From an uncultured Chitinophaga sp. (GTDB lineage: Bacteria; Bacteroidota; Bacteroidia; Cytophagales; Cyclobacteriaceae): a stretch of 64,000 nucleotides of DNA. A model generated the notes under the pieces. It did not search any database. It worked only from the letters and a program-made list of their open reading frames with translations, and was not told where the DNA came from. The stretch is taken from contig CABHOK010000005.1 in assembly GCA_902168205.1 (NCBI GenBank), positions 1 through 64,000 on the forward strand, written 5' to 3'. The translations under genes and the position numbers were made by a program. This document shows, in pieces, positions 30,472 to 39,057 of this stretch. The number at the start of each line of letters is the position of its first letter. Within the stretch, counting starts at the first letter, position 1.

Positions 30472-30528
30472 AAAGAACCTGCGGGTATACAGGTATATAT
30501 ATATAGTATATGCCTGCAGGCTTCTTTA
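30472..30528 (+). terminator. Hairpin with central TA tract between SGBP and GH5 genes
   Basis: AGAACCTGCGGGTATA (30474-30489) pairs with TATGCCTGCAGGCTTCT (30509-30525), allowing a one-base bulge and G-U pairs; the loop is an alternating TA tract. A short T-rich stretch follows. It may end most transcripts after the SGBP gene or tune expression of the two GH5 genes. Confidence 0.5.
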
Positions 30529-30562
30529 TCAATAAGAAATTTTTTACTAAAGATTATAATAC

Positions 30563-32023
30563 ATGAAGATTACGTGTCGATTCCGAGTGCTGGTATTTTT
30601 TACCACCATGGTACTTTTTATGTCCTGCAAAAAGGATGATGTTGATCCCGAACTTTCCGTTTCTGAAAAGGCATTTTCCTTCAATGCCGAAGGAGATACA
30701 TCGGAGGTTTCCATAACCAGTAATGACAGTTGGACGATCTCTAATCCTGCGCCAACATGGTTGCAATTGAGCCAGGTCAATGGCAACAGCGGTAGTGCTG
30801 TTATTAAAATTATAGCCAGTATCAATGTCTCCGGTACGTCCAGGTCTGCAATTCTGAATGTTCATTCAGACAACGGTCAGGACAGACGCATTACCATTTC
30901 GCAGGCAGCGCAGTTTTTTCCAACCTACAACACATCTCCTAAGCCGCCCGACATGACAGGAATGAGTAGCACTGCAGTAGAACTTGCAGCCAAAATGAAA
31001 CTGGGCTGGAACATTGGAAATACCTTCGAAGCACCTGGCGGAGAACAAGGCTGGGGCAGCCCCGTGATTACGGAAGACTTCATAAAGTTTGTAAAGCAAT
31101 GCGGATTCAATGCCATCAGAATTCCATGTGCCTGGGATTGGCATCATGTCGACAATAAAGCAACTGCAAAGATCAATCAGGACTGGATGAACCGCGTGAA
31201 AGAAGTAGTCGGATATTGTGTAAAGAACGATGTATACGTTTTACTAAATATACATTGGGATGGCGGCTGGCTGGATCATAACATTAACAGCTTGAAAAAG
31301 GACTCTGTAAATGCGAAGCAGAAGGCTTACTGGGAGCAAATTGCTACGGCCATGCGTGATTTTGATGAGCACCTCATGTTTGCCAGCGCCAACGAGCCTC
31401 CTATAGATGATGGCAACCTCGAGCAAATGGCTATTCTTACCAGCTATCATCAGACGTTTATTAACGCAGTTCGTTCGACCGGTGGAAAGAATACCTATCG
31501 CGTTCTGGTGATCCAGGGACCGAGTACAGATATACTAAAAACATACGACCTCATGAATATTTTACCGGTCGATAAAACAGAAGGTAGAATGATGGTTGAA
31601 ATTCATAATTATACTCCGTTTCAATTCACCTTGTTGGATGGTGATGCAAGCTGGGGCGACATGTTTTACTACTGGGGGAGCGACAACCATTCTACTATTG
31701 AACCGGATCGCAATGCTACCTGGGGAGAAGAGGCCGACCAGATTTCATATTTCCAGAAGATGAAGGAAAAGTTTGTTGACAAAGGTATTCCTGTGGTGAT
31801 GGGAGAGTATGGAGCTTACAAGCGCGGTGGCAGTACCCATGTTCCGAAGGATTTGGAAAAGCACAATAAGTCAGTTGAACATTGGACAACATTTGTTACC
31901 CGGGAAGCCATTGCCCACGGCGTTATACCCTTCTGGTGGGATACCGGAGGTGCGCTGGATCGGGCGAAGCTGACTGTAAAGGATCAGGCTACGATTGATG
32001 CACTGAACGCGGGGGCTGAATAA
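30563..32023 (+). CDS. GH5 (subfamily 4-like) endo-glucanase/xyloglucanase lipoprotein with BACON domain, copy 1
   Basis: 486 residues. Lipobox VLFMSCKKDD predicts surface anchoring. Residues about 30-115 form a BACON domain (SITSNDSWTISNPAPTWLQL, ILNVHSDNGQDRRITISQ), often a spacer or mucin/glycan-contact module. The GH5 barrel has MKLGWNIGNTFEAPGGEQGW, FNAIRIPCAWDWH, VLLNIHWDGGW, the acid/base Glu in FASANEP (residue 278) and the nucleophile in VMGEYGAYK (residue 415), with FWWDTGG at the end. GH5_4 enzymes cut beta-1,4-glucan or xyloglucan; the locus favours xyloglucan. Separated from the SGBP gene by 141 bp including a hairpin, and overlapped by one base by its paralogue. Confidence 0.93.
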   Translation: MKITCRFRVLVFFTTMVLFMSCKKDDVDPELSVSEKAFSFNAEGDTSEVSITSNDSWTISNPAPTWLQLSQVNGNSGSAVIKIIASINVSGTSRSAILNVHSDNGQDRRITISQAAQFFPTYNTSPKPPDMTGMSSTAVELAAKMKLGWNIGNTFEAPGGEQGWGSPVITEDFIKFVKQCGFNAIRIPCAWDWHHVDNKATAKINQDWMNRVKEVVGYCVKNDVYVLLNIHWDGGWLDHNINSLKKDSVNAKQKAYWEQIATAMRDFDEHLMFASANEPPIDDGNLEQMAILTSYHQTFINAVRSTGGKNTYRVLVIQGPSTDILKTYDLMNILPVDKTEGRMMVEIHNYTPFQFTLLDGDASWGDMFYYWGSDNHSTIEPDRNATWGEEADQISYFQKMKEKFVDKGIPVVMGEYGAYKRGGSTHVPKDLEKHNKSVEHWTTFVTREAIAHGVIPFWWDTGGALDRAKLTVKDQATIDALNAGAE

Positions 32024-33519
32024 TGATCTTCATGAAATCGCTTCCCGGAAAGACAGAGGCCTTGACTTCAAACAAGAGGTGCGGCACTGGTGCTCTTGTT
32101 ATTATACTATTCGTTATGATCTTTCTTGCCGGCTGCAGGGAAGATGATAATGATGATGCCGTGCCTGAGCTTTCAGTTTCTGTATCCGAGCTTACGATCC
32201 CTGCAGAGGGAAGTAAATCGGAAATTAAAATTACGAGTAATGATAATTGGCGAATCGCTAATCCCGGTTTAGCTTGGCTGCAGATCAGTCAGACAAGCGG
32301 AGGCAGCGGTACAAACTCTATTGAACTGTCAACAGGCGTTAATAATACAGGCAACACGCGCACGGCTATATTGAATGTAAGCTCAGACAACGGGCAGGCT
32401 AGACGCATTAAGGTATCGCAGCAACCTCAACTATATCCATCCTATAACACGTCACCTAAACCATCCGATGCCATCGGTATGAGCAGTACGGCTATTGAGC
32501 TTGCCGCAAAGATGAAACTGGGCTGGAATCTTGGGAACACCTTTGAAGCTCCGGGCGGAGAACAAGGGTGGGGCAGTCCTGTTATTACGGAAGACTTTAT
32601 AAAATTCGTGAAGCAGAAAGGTTTCAATGCGATTCGAATTCCATGTGCCTGGGACTGGCATCATGTCGACAACAAAGCAACGGCGCATATAGATGAGAAC
32701 TGGCTCAACCGGGTAAAAGAAGTTGTGGGCTATTGTGTGAACAATGACATCTATGTTTTACTCAACGTTCATTGGGACGGTGGCTGGCTGGAGAATAACT
32801 GCACTCCGAATAAAAAAGATTCTGTCAACGCCAAACAGAAGGCCTATTGGGAGCAGATAGCGACCACCATGCGCGACTTTGACGAACATCTTATGTTTGC
32901 AAGCGCGAACGAGCCAAACGCCGATGATGCAACGGAAATGACTGTGTTACTTTCCTATCATCAGACTTTTGTAAATGCAGTTCGCTCAACCGGTGGCCGT
33001 AATGCATACAGAACACTTGTAATACAGGGTGCAGCCGAGCTATTGAGTGTCTCTGCGTTTCCAAAAGATCCGACTCCCAATCGCATGATGTATGAATCGC
33101 ATAATTATACACCTTCCCAGTTTACGTTTCTTAATGGCGATGCAAGCTGGGGTAAAATGTTTTACTATTGGGGAGCCGGACATCATTCCACCATTGAACC
33201 AGACCGTAATCCTACCTGGGGCGAAGAGGATGAACAACTGAAGGGTTTCAACTTACTCAAAGAGCAGTTTGTAGATAAGGGGATTCCCGTGCTCATGGGC
33301 GAGTATGGCGCATACAGGAGAGATGGCAGCGAGCATGTTCCTTTGGATTTGGTTACACATAATGATGCCGTTGACTATTGGATAACGTATGTAACCAAGC
33401 AGGCCCGCGCACGTGGTATTGTACCGTTCTGGTGGGATACAGGCGGTGCACTTGACCGCACCAACTATACGGTAAAAGATCAACGAACTATTGATGCTCT
33501 TATCGTCGGTGGCGGTTAA
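32023..33519 (+). CDS. GH5 (subfamily 4-like) endo-glucanase/xyloglucanase lipoprotein with BACON domain, copy 2
   Basis: 498 residues, a close paralogue of the preceding gene along its whole length: lipobox FLAGCREDD, BACON domain (SNDNWRIANPGLAWLQI), then MKLGWNLGNTFEAPGGEQGW, FASANEP (acid/base Glu 297) and VLMGEYGAYR (nucleophile Glu 427). The ATG at 32023 shares its first base with the stop of copy 1; an ATG nine bases later is an alternative. Differences cluster in the loop after NEP and in the PSTDILKTYD/AAELLSVSAF segment near the active-site cleft, so the two may differ in preferred cleavage pattern. Last intact gene of the uptake operon. Confidence 0.93.
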   Translation: MIFMKSLPGKTEALTSNKRCGTGALVIILFVMIFLAGCREDDNDDAVPELSVSVSELTIPAEGSKSEIKITSNDNWRIANPGLAWLQISQTSGGSGTNSIELSTGVNNTGNTRTAILNVSSDNGQARRIKVSQQPQLYPSYNTSPKPSDAIGMSSTAIELAAKMKLGWNLGNTFEAPGGEQGWGSPVITEDFIKFVKQKGFNAIRIPCAWDWHHVDNKATAHIDENWLNRVKEVVGYCVNNDIYVLLNVHWDGGWLENNCTPNKKDSVNAKQKAYWEQIATTMRDFDEHLMFASANEPNADDATEMTVLLSYHQTFVNAVRSTGGRNAYRTLVIQGAAELLSVSAFPKDPTPNRMMYESHNYTPSQFTFLNGDASWGKMFYYWGAGHHSTIEPDRNPTWGEEDEQLKGFNLLKEQFVDKGIPVLMGEYGAYRRDGSEHVPLDLVTHNDAVDYWITYVTKQARARGIVPFWWDTGGALDRTNYTVKDQRTIDALIVGGG

Positions 33520-33616
33520 TACAGCTGTCAGGATCGGAACTCCAATTAAATGAAGGTTAAACGAAGGACCCGAAGGGTATACACTAAAGATTTCGTTTGT
33601 AAAGAACATCGGGTAG

Positions 33617-33910
33617 TCTGTTACTAATATTGGTGGTCTGGCTATCGGTATGATGATCGCTATTTTGAACGGTCTGTGGATATGGGATGAGATATCCTTT
33701 AACAAATATCATACAAACTATTCGAAGATTGGCCAGCTTATGGAGACCGGAATGGACAATGGAGATAACTCCATGACTTACCCACTTAGTGTGGAGCTTA
33801 TGGAAAATTACCATGCTAATTTCAAGTGTATGACGAGAACGTCATGGCTGGTAGAGCCTATCTTATCTACTGGTGAAAGAAGAACTCACCACGGTAGGCC
33901 TATACGCTGA
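33617..33910 (+). pseudogene. Fragment of a MacB/FtsX-type ABC permease
   Basis: One frame reads SVTNIGGLAIGMMIAILN, then GLWIWDEISFNKYHTNYSKIG and MTYPLSVELMENYHANFK, with WLVEPILSTGE. This matches the first membrane segment and start of the periplasmic domain of the long (about 800-residue) Bacteroidota MacB-like permeases. A TAG precedes SVTN, the frame ends at 33910, and the remaining 90% of the gene is missing. Non-functional. Confidence 0.8.
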
Positions 33911-34000
33911 TGCCGTTTTAATGGCGCAGGAGATCGTTTAAGAGGTTTTTTGCTTTTATATCTCCTCGTTTTATTCATCTAAAATCAAACGGTTGGGTGA

Positions 34001-34045
34001 AAAATCGGGAGTCAAAAATGCCCGTTCATTTTGATTCCCGATTTT
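34001..34045. terminator. Strong bidirectional terminator-like hairpin
   Basis: AAAATCGGGAGTCAAAAATG (34001-34020) pairs with CATTTTGATTCCCGATTTT (34027-34045) with one bulge and one mismatch. It is flanked by A-rich and T-rich ends, so it could work in either direction. It lies between two gene relics and may be the surviving terminator of the lost permease gene or of the GH5 operon. Confidence 0.65.
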
Positions 34046-34137
34046 CATACCAATGATTGCTATATAGCTTGTTCCCTAAATTAATATCCGGATTTCATCA
34101 GCACGAAGTATCAATTTCAAACACGTAACGCTGTTTT

Positions 34138-34705
34138 ATGAAATTCATTTAAAGCAAACTCTTCTCATTCGTAAAAACAGACGTAAGGAGTGCAACAGTA
34201 TATCTGCACCTAACCGTTGGAGGTAATCGAAAGAACTTTCTCTAAAGCGGAAAGTACACGTAGATCAACGGTCGGTGGGGCCAGCGGTAGCTCCAGGGAG
34301 TGCAAGGAACTCAACAAGTATATAGATATAGTACGATTGAAGATTTTTGAAATATATAGAGCTGATAACAAAAGATGAAGAGGTAAGTTGTCAGATAATC
34401 ATCAATAAATTTTTAGGCATGACAGAAAGCCGATGTTCATCCAAGCGTTTAACGAGCACAATAAGGCGGTTGAAAAACTGATTGGCAAAGACTATGCAGC
34501 TGTTACCTCATCAAGTATAACGCATGTTTGTCCACTTTAGAAAGCTTTGTTAAACAGAAGTATCACGAAGACGATATCCCATTATCAAAATTGAATTACG
34601 CATTTATAGTTGAATTTGAGCTTTTCCTGAAGACTCAACAAGCGTGTGCACATAATACCGTTAATCGGTGCCAAATATAAAAGAAACTAACATCGGCGAA
34701 TGTCT
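34138..34705 (+). pseudogene. Decayed tyrosine recombinase (phage-type integrase), N-terminal half
   Basis: Fragments in changing frames follow the order of Bacteroidota integrases with an Arm-type DNA-binding domain and a SAM-like core-binding domain: MKFI-stop-SKLFSFVKTD and SATVYLHLTVGGNRKNF (34138-34238); CKELNKYIDIVRLKIFEIYR (about 34300-34360); INKFLGMTES (about 34405-34430); MFIQAFNEHNKAVEKLIGKD (from 34433); then KQKYHEDDIPLSKLNYAFIV and EFELFLKTQQA (about 34550-34650). Several stops and frameshifts separate them. The catalytic domain (R-H-R-Y) is absent. Nothing else of a mobile element is recognisable nearby. Confidence 0.8.
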
Positions 34706-34916
34706 CTGCTTACCGATGAGAATAGTAGTAATTGGGCCTATATCTTTTCCCACCTCGTAAATATCGGCATCGTAAAGAATAGATGTGAGATACATGCAAA
34801 AGAATTGACAGTATCTGTAAGTATCGTCACGCTATATACATGTACTTTCGTGTACTATTCTGTGGTATAGATTAACTTCTGGTGCAATATGCATGGCAAC
34901 CTGTAAACAAATTATT

Positions 34917-35333
34917 ATGAAAGAAAACGAACTGGACAATGAGACGGGCAGTAATCATGCTGGCAATCATGCCAATGAACCAGTAAAACTACTGACAGCA
35001 TCTTCCATCGTGGGAGATAGGGTGCTTAATAAGCAAGGCGAAGACTTAGGAAAAATAATTGACTTGATGGTCAATCTCGATAATGGCAATATTCAATACG
35101 TTGTCATCGCTTTTGGAGGATTTATGGGTATGTATCGAAAGTATTTTGCTGTTCCCTTCGATGTGTTAACAATTGTACCCGAGCAAAGAGCATTTATCTT
35201 TGATCAAAGCAGAGAGTCGTTCGAAAATCATCCGGGGTTTAACAAAAAGCATTGGCCGTTAGCAAACTTTCATAGCCAGCTTTCGCGATCGTATAGTGGG
35301 TTTATGGGGCCTAACACCGGCACGGATCATTGA
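34917..35333 (+). CDS. PRC-barrel domain protein
   Basis: 138 residues from ATG 34917; an in-frame ATG at 34893 would add eight residues. The core KLLTASSIVGDRVLNKQGED, LGKIIDLMVNLDNGNIQYVV and KYFAVPFDVLTIVPEQRAFIFD is a PRC-barrel, a small beta-barrel found in photosynthetic reaction-centre H subunits, RimM and many stress-associated proteins. No signal peptide or membrane span. A hydrophilic Asn/Glu-rich N-terminus precedes the barrel. Stand-alone gene with its own terminator. Binding partner unknown; often seen near general-stress genes, as here. Confidence 0.85.
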   Translation: MKENELDNETGSNHAGNHANEPVKLLTASSIVGDRVLNKQGEDLGKIIDLMVNLDNGNIQYVVIAFGGFMGMYRKYFAVPFDVLTIVPEQRAFIFDQSRESFENHPGFNKKHWPLANFHSQLSRSYSGFMGPNTGTDH

Positions 35334-35509
35334 TGCTATACGGGACTAAGTATAAATAGATGAGCTTATGCGTGAATTATGCAAATGTCTGCTTTCTATC
35401 TGTAACATTCTGGTTGGAATAAAACATGATATTTGATTTTGTCGAGTCGATGTTGAAGACTTAGATAGGATATAATTTTTAGTCTAAATATAATTGGCGA
35501 AATGTAATT

Positions 35510-35537
35510 GGACAGGACTTGAAACGCCTGTCCTTTT
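35510..35537 (+). terminator. Intrinsic terminator after the PRC-barrel gene
   Basis: GGACAGG (35510-35516), ten-base loop, CCTGTCC (35527-35533), followed by TTTTCATTT. A compact, classic rho-independent terminator about 180 bp past the stop codon. Confidence 0.75.
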
Positions 35538-35615
35538 CATTTCCACGATTTGTCTGGTGATGAACATCAAAGGCAAGCGAGTCAAAAACAATAATATATA
35601 TATATAATCAAATTT

Positions 35616-36650
35616 ATGATTTCTGTTCGCAAAGAAGGAGTGGTGCTTGGAAAAACATCACATGCGTTTGAAGATGCCGGTGTACTTAACCCGGCAGCTA
35701 CCCGTATTGGTGACGATGTGCATCTCCTTTATAGGGCGGTGCGCAAAGGTAATCATTCAACGATTGGATATTGCCAACTCCAGGGAACACAACGGGTGAA
35801 GAGAAGAAGCGAAGTGCCTATGCTTTCGCCCGCGTTTCCCTATGAGTCGCATGGTATTGAAGACCCGCGGCTGGTAAAAATTGACGATCTATACTTTCTT
35901 TCCTATTGCGCATATGATGGTGTTAACGCTATGGGTGCCTTGGCTACCTCAGACGACCTGGTGCACTTTGAACGGCACGGGCTTATTGTTCCGCAGTTTT
36001 CATATGAAGAGATGAAAGCAATCATTCACTCGAAAGCAGGCCTTAATGAAAAATACAAGCGGTATAATGTTCACCACGAATCATGGACCACGGCAGGTCA
36101 AAAGAAATTAGTATGGGATAAGAATGTAGTATTTTTTCCAAGGAGAATTGATGGTAAACTCTGGTTTCTTCACCGGATAAAACCCGATATTCAGGTTGCT
36201 TCGGTATACTCCCTGGATGAACTCACTCCAGATTTTTGGCGTGATTACCTTGAGAACTTGGAAGACTACATTGCACTTTCACCTCTATATGACCACGAGG
36301 TAAGCTATATCGGTGCGGGGTGTCCACCTATTGAGACTCCCCATGGATGGTTGCTGATATACCACAGTGTACATGATACCATGGACGGGTATGTATATAC
36401 AGCCTCGGCCGCCCTGATGGATTTGCAAAATCCTCAGAAAGAACTTGCCAGACTCCCGTATCCTCTGTTCGTTCCGGAATTGGATTGGGAGCTTAAAGGA
36501 GAAGTAAACAACGTGGTATTTCCCACGGGTGCAGCGTTGTTTGATGATACACTATATATATACTACGGAGCCGCTGATGAACAGATTGGATGTGTGTCCT
36601 TGAATCTCAAAGAACTGCTGGATGAACTGAAACAACACTTTAAGAGGTAG
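35616..36650 (+). CDS. GH130-family beta-mannoside phosphorylase or hydrolase
   Basis: 344 residues, cytoplasmic (no signal). Family traits: NPAATRIGDDVHLLYRAVRKG near the start, HGIEDPRLVKIDDLYFLSYCAYDG with the conserved EDPR block, VFFPRRIDGKLWFLHRIKPD, and GAGCPPIETPHGWLLIYHSVH and VFPTGAALFDDTLYIYYGAADEQIG. GH130 enzymes phosphorolyse or hydrolyse beta-linked mannosides (beta-1,2 or beta-1,4); the subfamily cannot be set from reading alone. It ends 5 bp before a glycosyltransferase gene, so the pair probably acts on one mannoside, either recycling it or balancing its level. Confidence 0.88.
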   Translation: MISVRKEGVVLGKTSHAFEDAGVLNPAATRIGDDVHLLYRAVRKGNHSTIGYCQLQGTQRVKRRSEVPMLSPAFPYESHGIEDPRLVKIDDLYFLSYCAYDGVNAMGALATSDDLVHFERHGLIVPQFSYEEMKAIIHSKAGLNEKYKRYNVHHESWTTAGQKKLVWDKNVVFFPRRIDGKLWFLHRIKPDIQVASVYSLDELTPDFWRDYLENLEDYIALSPLYDHEVSYIGAGCPPIETPHGWLLIYHSVHDTMDGYVYTASAALMDLQNPQKELARLPYPLFVPELDWELKGEVNNVVFPTGAALFDDTLYIYYGAADEQIGCVSLNLKELLDELKQHFKR

Positions 36651-36655
36651 CCATC

Positions 36656-38974
36656 ATGAGCTCAATAACTGATACGAAGACAAGATCATCTGTTTCAACT
36701 CGATATTTCGAGTCGGATGAATTGCAACCTATAAACCTGGATTTACCCGAGGTCTTGTTTATCGCGTCTTATCCGCCTCGAGAGTGTGGTATAGCCACCT
36801 ATACGCGCGATCTGATCGAAGCCATCACTGAAAAATTCAGCGCTTCTTTTTCAATAAAGATATGTGCACTGGAAGGGTGTACTTCATATCTATATGGGCA
36901 ACAAGTAAAGTATATACTTCCGGCATTCGAGTATACGGCATATGAAGACCTCGCCCTCAATCTGAATTTGAACAAGAATCTGTGCCTGGTTTTTGTGGAG
37001 CATGAGTTTGGACTTTTTGGCGGTGACTATGGACAACATCTGTTGTCCTTGCTTTGCCGGTTGAATAAACCGGTCATTACTACATTTCATACCATCCTTC
37101 CGGATCCAGATCCGGAACGTAAAAAAGTCGTGCAGGGTATAGCAGACAATTCTGTATCGCTAGTGGTGATGACTTTAAATGCTGCGAAGATTTTGGAAAA
37201 AGAGTATGCTATAGCCAAAGAAAAAATCACCATTATACCACACGGTACGCACCTGGTTTCGTCTTTTGCTAGTCGTGAAAAAAAGGCGCGAAATCATTTG
37301 GGAAACAGATTGGTGCTCACAACTTTTGGCCTGTTAAGTCCCGGTAAAAACATTGAAACTGCCTTGGATGCAATGCCCCAAATCATCCGGGAGTTTCCCA
37401 ATGTACTATACCTGATTATTGGAAAAACGCATCCTGGTGTAATCCAGCAGGAAGGGGAGCGTTATCGCAATTACCTGGAGCAAAAAGTACAAGATCTGAG
37501 TCTTCAAGGTCACGTTCGTTTTATCAACCGGTATATGCCGCTTGCCGACTTGCTGACGTATCTGCAGCGTACCGATATTTACCTGTTCACCTCAAGCGAT
37601 CCCTTTCAAGCTGTAAGTGGTACATTTGCTTATGCCATGAGCTGTGGCTGTCCGGTGATCTCCACACCGATACCACATGCAAAAGAATTGTTGGCAGGTG
37701 CCGGACTTATGGTTGATTTTCAGCGTCCGGATCAACTGGCAGAGTTGACTATAAAACTATTATCGGATACAACGCTTCGCCACGAAATGAAGCTCAACGC
37801 ACTGCATAAAATAAGTCCGACCGCATGGCCCAACGCTGCCCTGGCGCATGTAGCGCTGCTCCTCAGGCACACAGGGAAACGAATTGAACAGCGCTATACT
37901 TTACCGCCTGTTTCATTGTCGCATATGATCAGGCTAACAACTGACACAGGCATCATCCAGTTCAGCAAACTCGCCAGCCCGGATATTAACTCGGGCTATG
38001 CCTTGGATGACAACGCTCGAGCGCTGATCGCCATGTGTAAGTACTATGAAGTTACACGCGATCATAGTGCGCTCGTGGAGAATTACCTCGGTTTTATAGT
38101 GTCGTGCCAGGGTAAGGACGGGAGGTTTATGAATTATGTTCGCGCTGATGGAACCTTTGATGCCAAAAACCAGGACGAAAATCTGGAGGATGCCAATGGA
38201 AGGGCATTATGGGCGCTTAGTGAGTTCATTACACGAGAAGACCTTTTTGATCCGGCATTAATAGCACAGGCAGAATTATCATTTCTCACAGCGGTCTACC
38301 CATTAATAAAAATGCGATCGCCCCGCGCCATGTCTTTTGTACTGAAAGCGCTATACCTATATAATGTCAGTAAGAAGAGTTCTATTCTAAAAGAACAGAT
38401 TGCGCTGCTGGCCGATGACCTGATTGCAAAATACAGGCGCGTAGCGGATAATAACTGGAAATGGTTTGAATCGTATCTCACCTATGGCAATGCTGTTATT
38501 CCGGAGGCGATGTTGTGTGCATACCTGGCTACCGGCAATCCTTCTTATAAAATTATTGCTAAGCTAAGTTTTGACTTCTTGTTAAGTATAATTTTTCAAA
38601 ACGATGAAATAAAAGTTGTATCTAATCAGGGATGGCTTCAGAAAGGACAGCCTGCTCAACGTTATGGCGAGCAACCTATTGATATAGCCTATAGCATCCT
38701 GGCCCTTGACAGATTTCACGAAGTATTTCCCGGCGATGGTTATCAGGGAAAAATGCAGGCGAGCTTTAATTGGTTTCTCGGAAAAAATCATCTCAATCAG
38801 ATCATGTATAATCCTTCAACGGGAGGGTGCTATGACGGACTCGAAGAGCATCATATCAATCTTAATCAGGGCGCTGAATCAACGGTAAGCTATTTGCTGT
38901 CACGTATGGTAATGGAGAAAAACTATAATCCGGTTGGATTAAAGAAACACAAACTGCTGGAAGAAGTATATTAA
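36656..38974 (+). CDS. GT4-family glycosyltransferase fused to an (alpha/alpha)-barrel-like C-terminal domain
   Basis: 772 residues, about twice the usual GT4 length. Residues about 30-405 form a GT-B glycosyltransferase: FIASYPPRECGIATYTRDL, FVEHEFGLFGGDYG, FHTILPDPDPERK, IPHGTHLV, TFGLLSPGKNIETALDAMP and the donor-site block FAYAMSCGCPVISTPIPHAKELL. Residues about 420-772 (IQFSKLASPDINSGYALDDNARALIAMCKYYE, NLEDANGRALWALSEF, NWKWFESYLTYGNAVIPEAML) are helical and resemble six-hairpin glycosidase-like folds. Coupled to GH130, the likely donor is GDP-mannose and the product a beta-mannoside, but neither is shown by the sequence. Whether the C-terminal domain is catalytic or binds the acceptor is open. 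Confidence 0.85.
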   Translation: MSSITDTKTRSSVSTRYFESDELQPINLDLPEVLFIASYPPRECGIATYTRDLIEAITEKFSASFSIKICALEGCTSYLYGQQVKYILPAFEYTAYEDLALNLNLNKNLCLVFVEHEFGLFGGDYGQHLLSLLCRLNKPVITTFHTILPDPDPERKKVVQGIADNSVSLVVMTLNAAKILEKEYAIAKEKITIIPHGTHLVSSFASREKKARNHLGNRLVLTTFGLLSPGKNIETALDAMPQIIREFPNVLYLIIGKTHPGVIQQEGERYRNYLEQKVQDLSLQGHVRFINRYMPLADLLTYLQRTDIYLFTSSDPFQAVSGTFAYAMSCGCPVISTPIPHAKELLAGAGLMVDFQRPDQLAELTIKLLSDTTLRHEMKLNALHKISPTAWPNAALAHVALLLRHTGKRIEQRYTLPPVSLSHMIRLTTDTGIIQFSKLASPDINSGYALDDNARALIAMCKYYEVTRDHSALVENYLGFIVSCQGKDGRFMNYVRADGTFDAKNQDENLEDANGRALWALSEFITREDLFDPALIAQAELSFLTAVYPLIKMRSPRAMSFVLKALYLYNVSKKSSILKEQIALLADDLIAKYRRVADNNWKWFESYLTYGNAVIPEAMLCAYLATGNPSYKIIAKLSFDFLLSIIFQNDEIKVVSNQGWLQKGQPAQRYGEQPIDIAYSILALDRFHEVFPGDGYQGKMQASFNWFLGKNHLNQIMYNPSTGGCYDGLEEHHINLNQGAESTVSYLLSRMVMEKNYNPVGLKKHKLLEEVY

Positions 38975-39057
38975 AGCGCACTGGTTTGCGGCTGCCAGTA
39001 TATATATATAAGGAAATTGTCTCCTGCTGTCATGGCTGTTGTTACTCGCCTTATTAA

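Noticed and set aside
34138-34705. Active integrase or intact mobile element
   Set aside because: Stops and frameshifts interrupt every domain, the catalytic half is absent and no flanking repeats or transposase genes were found.
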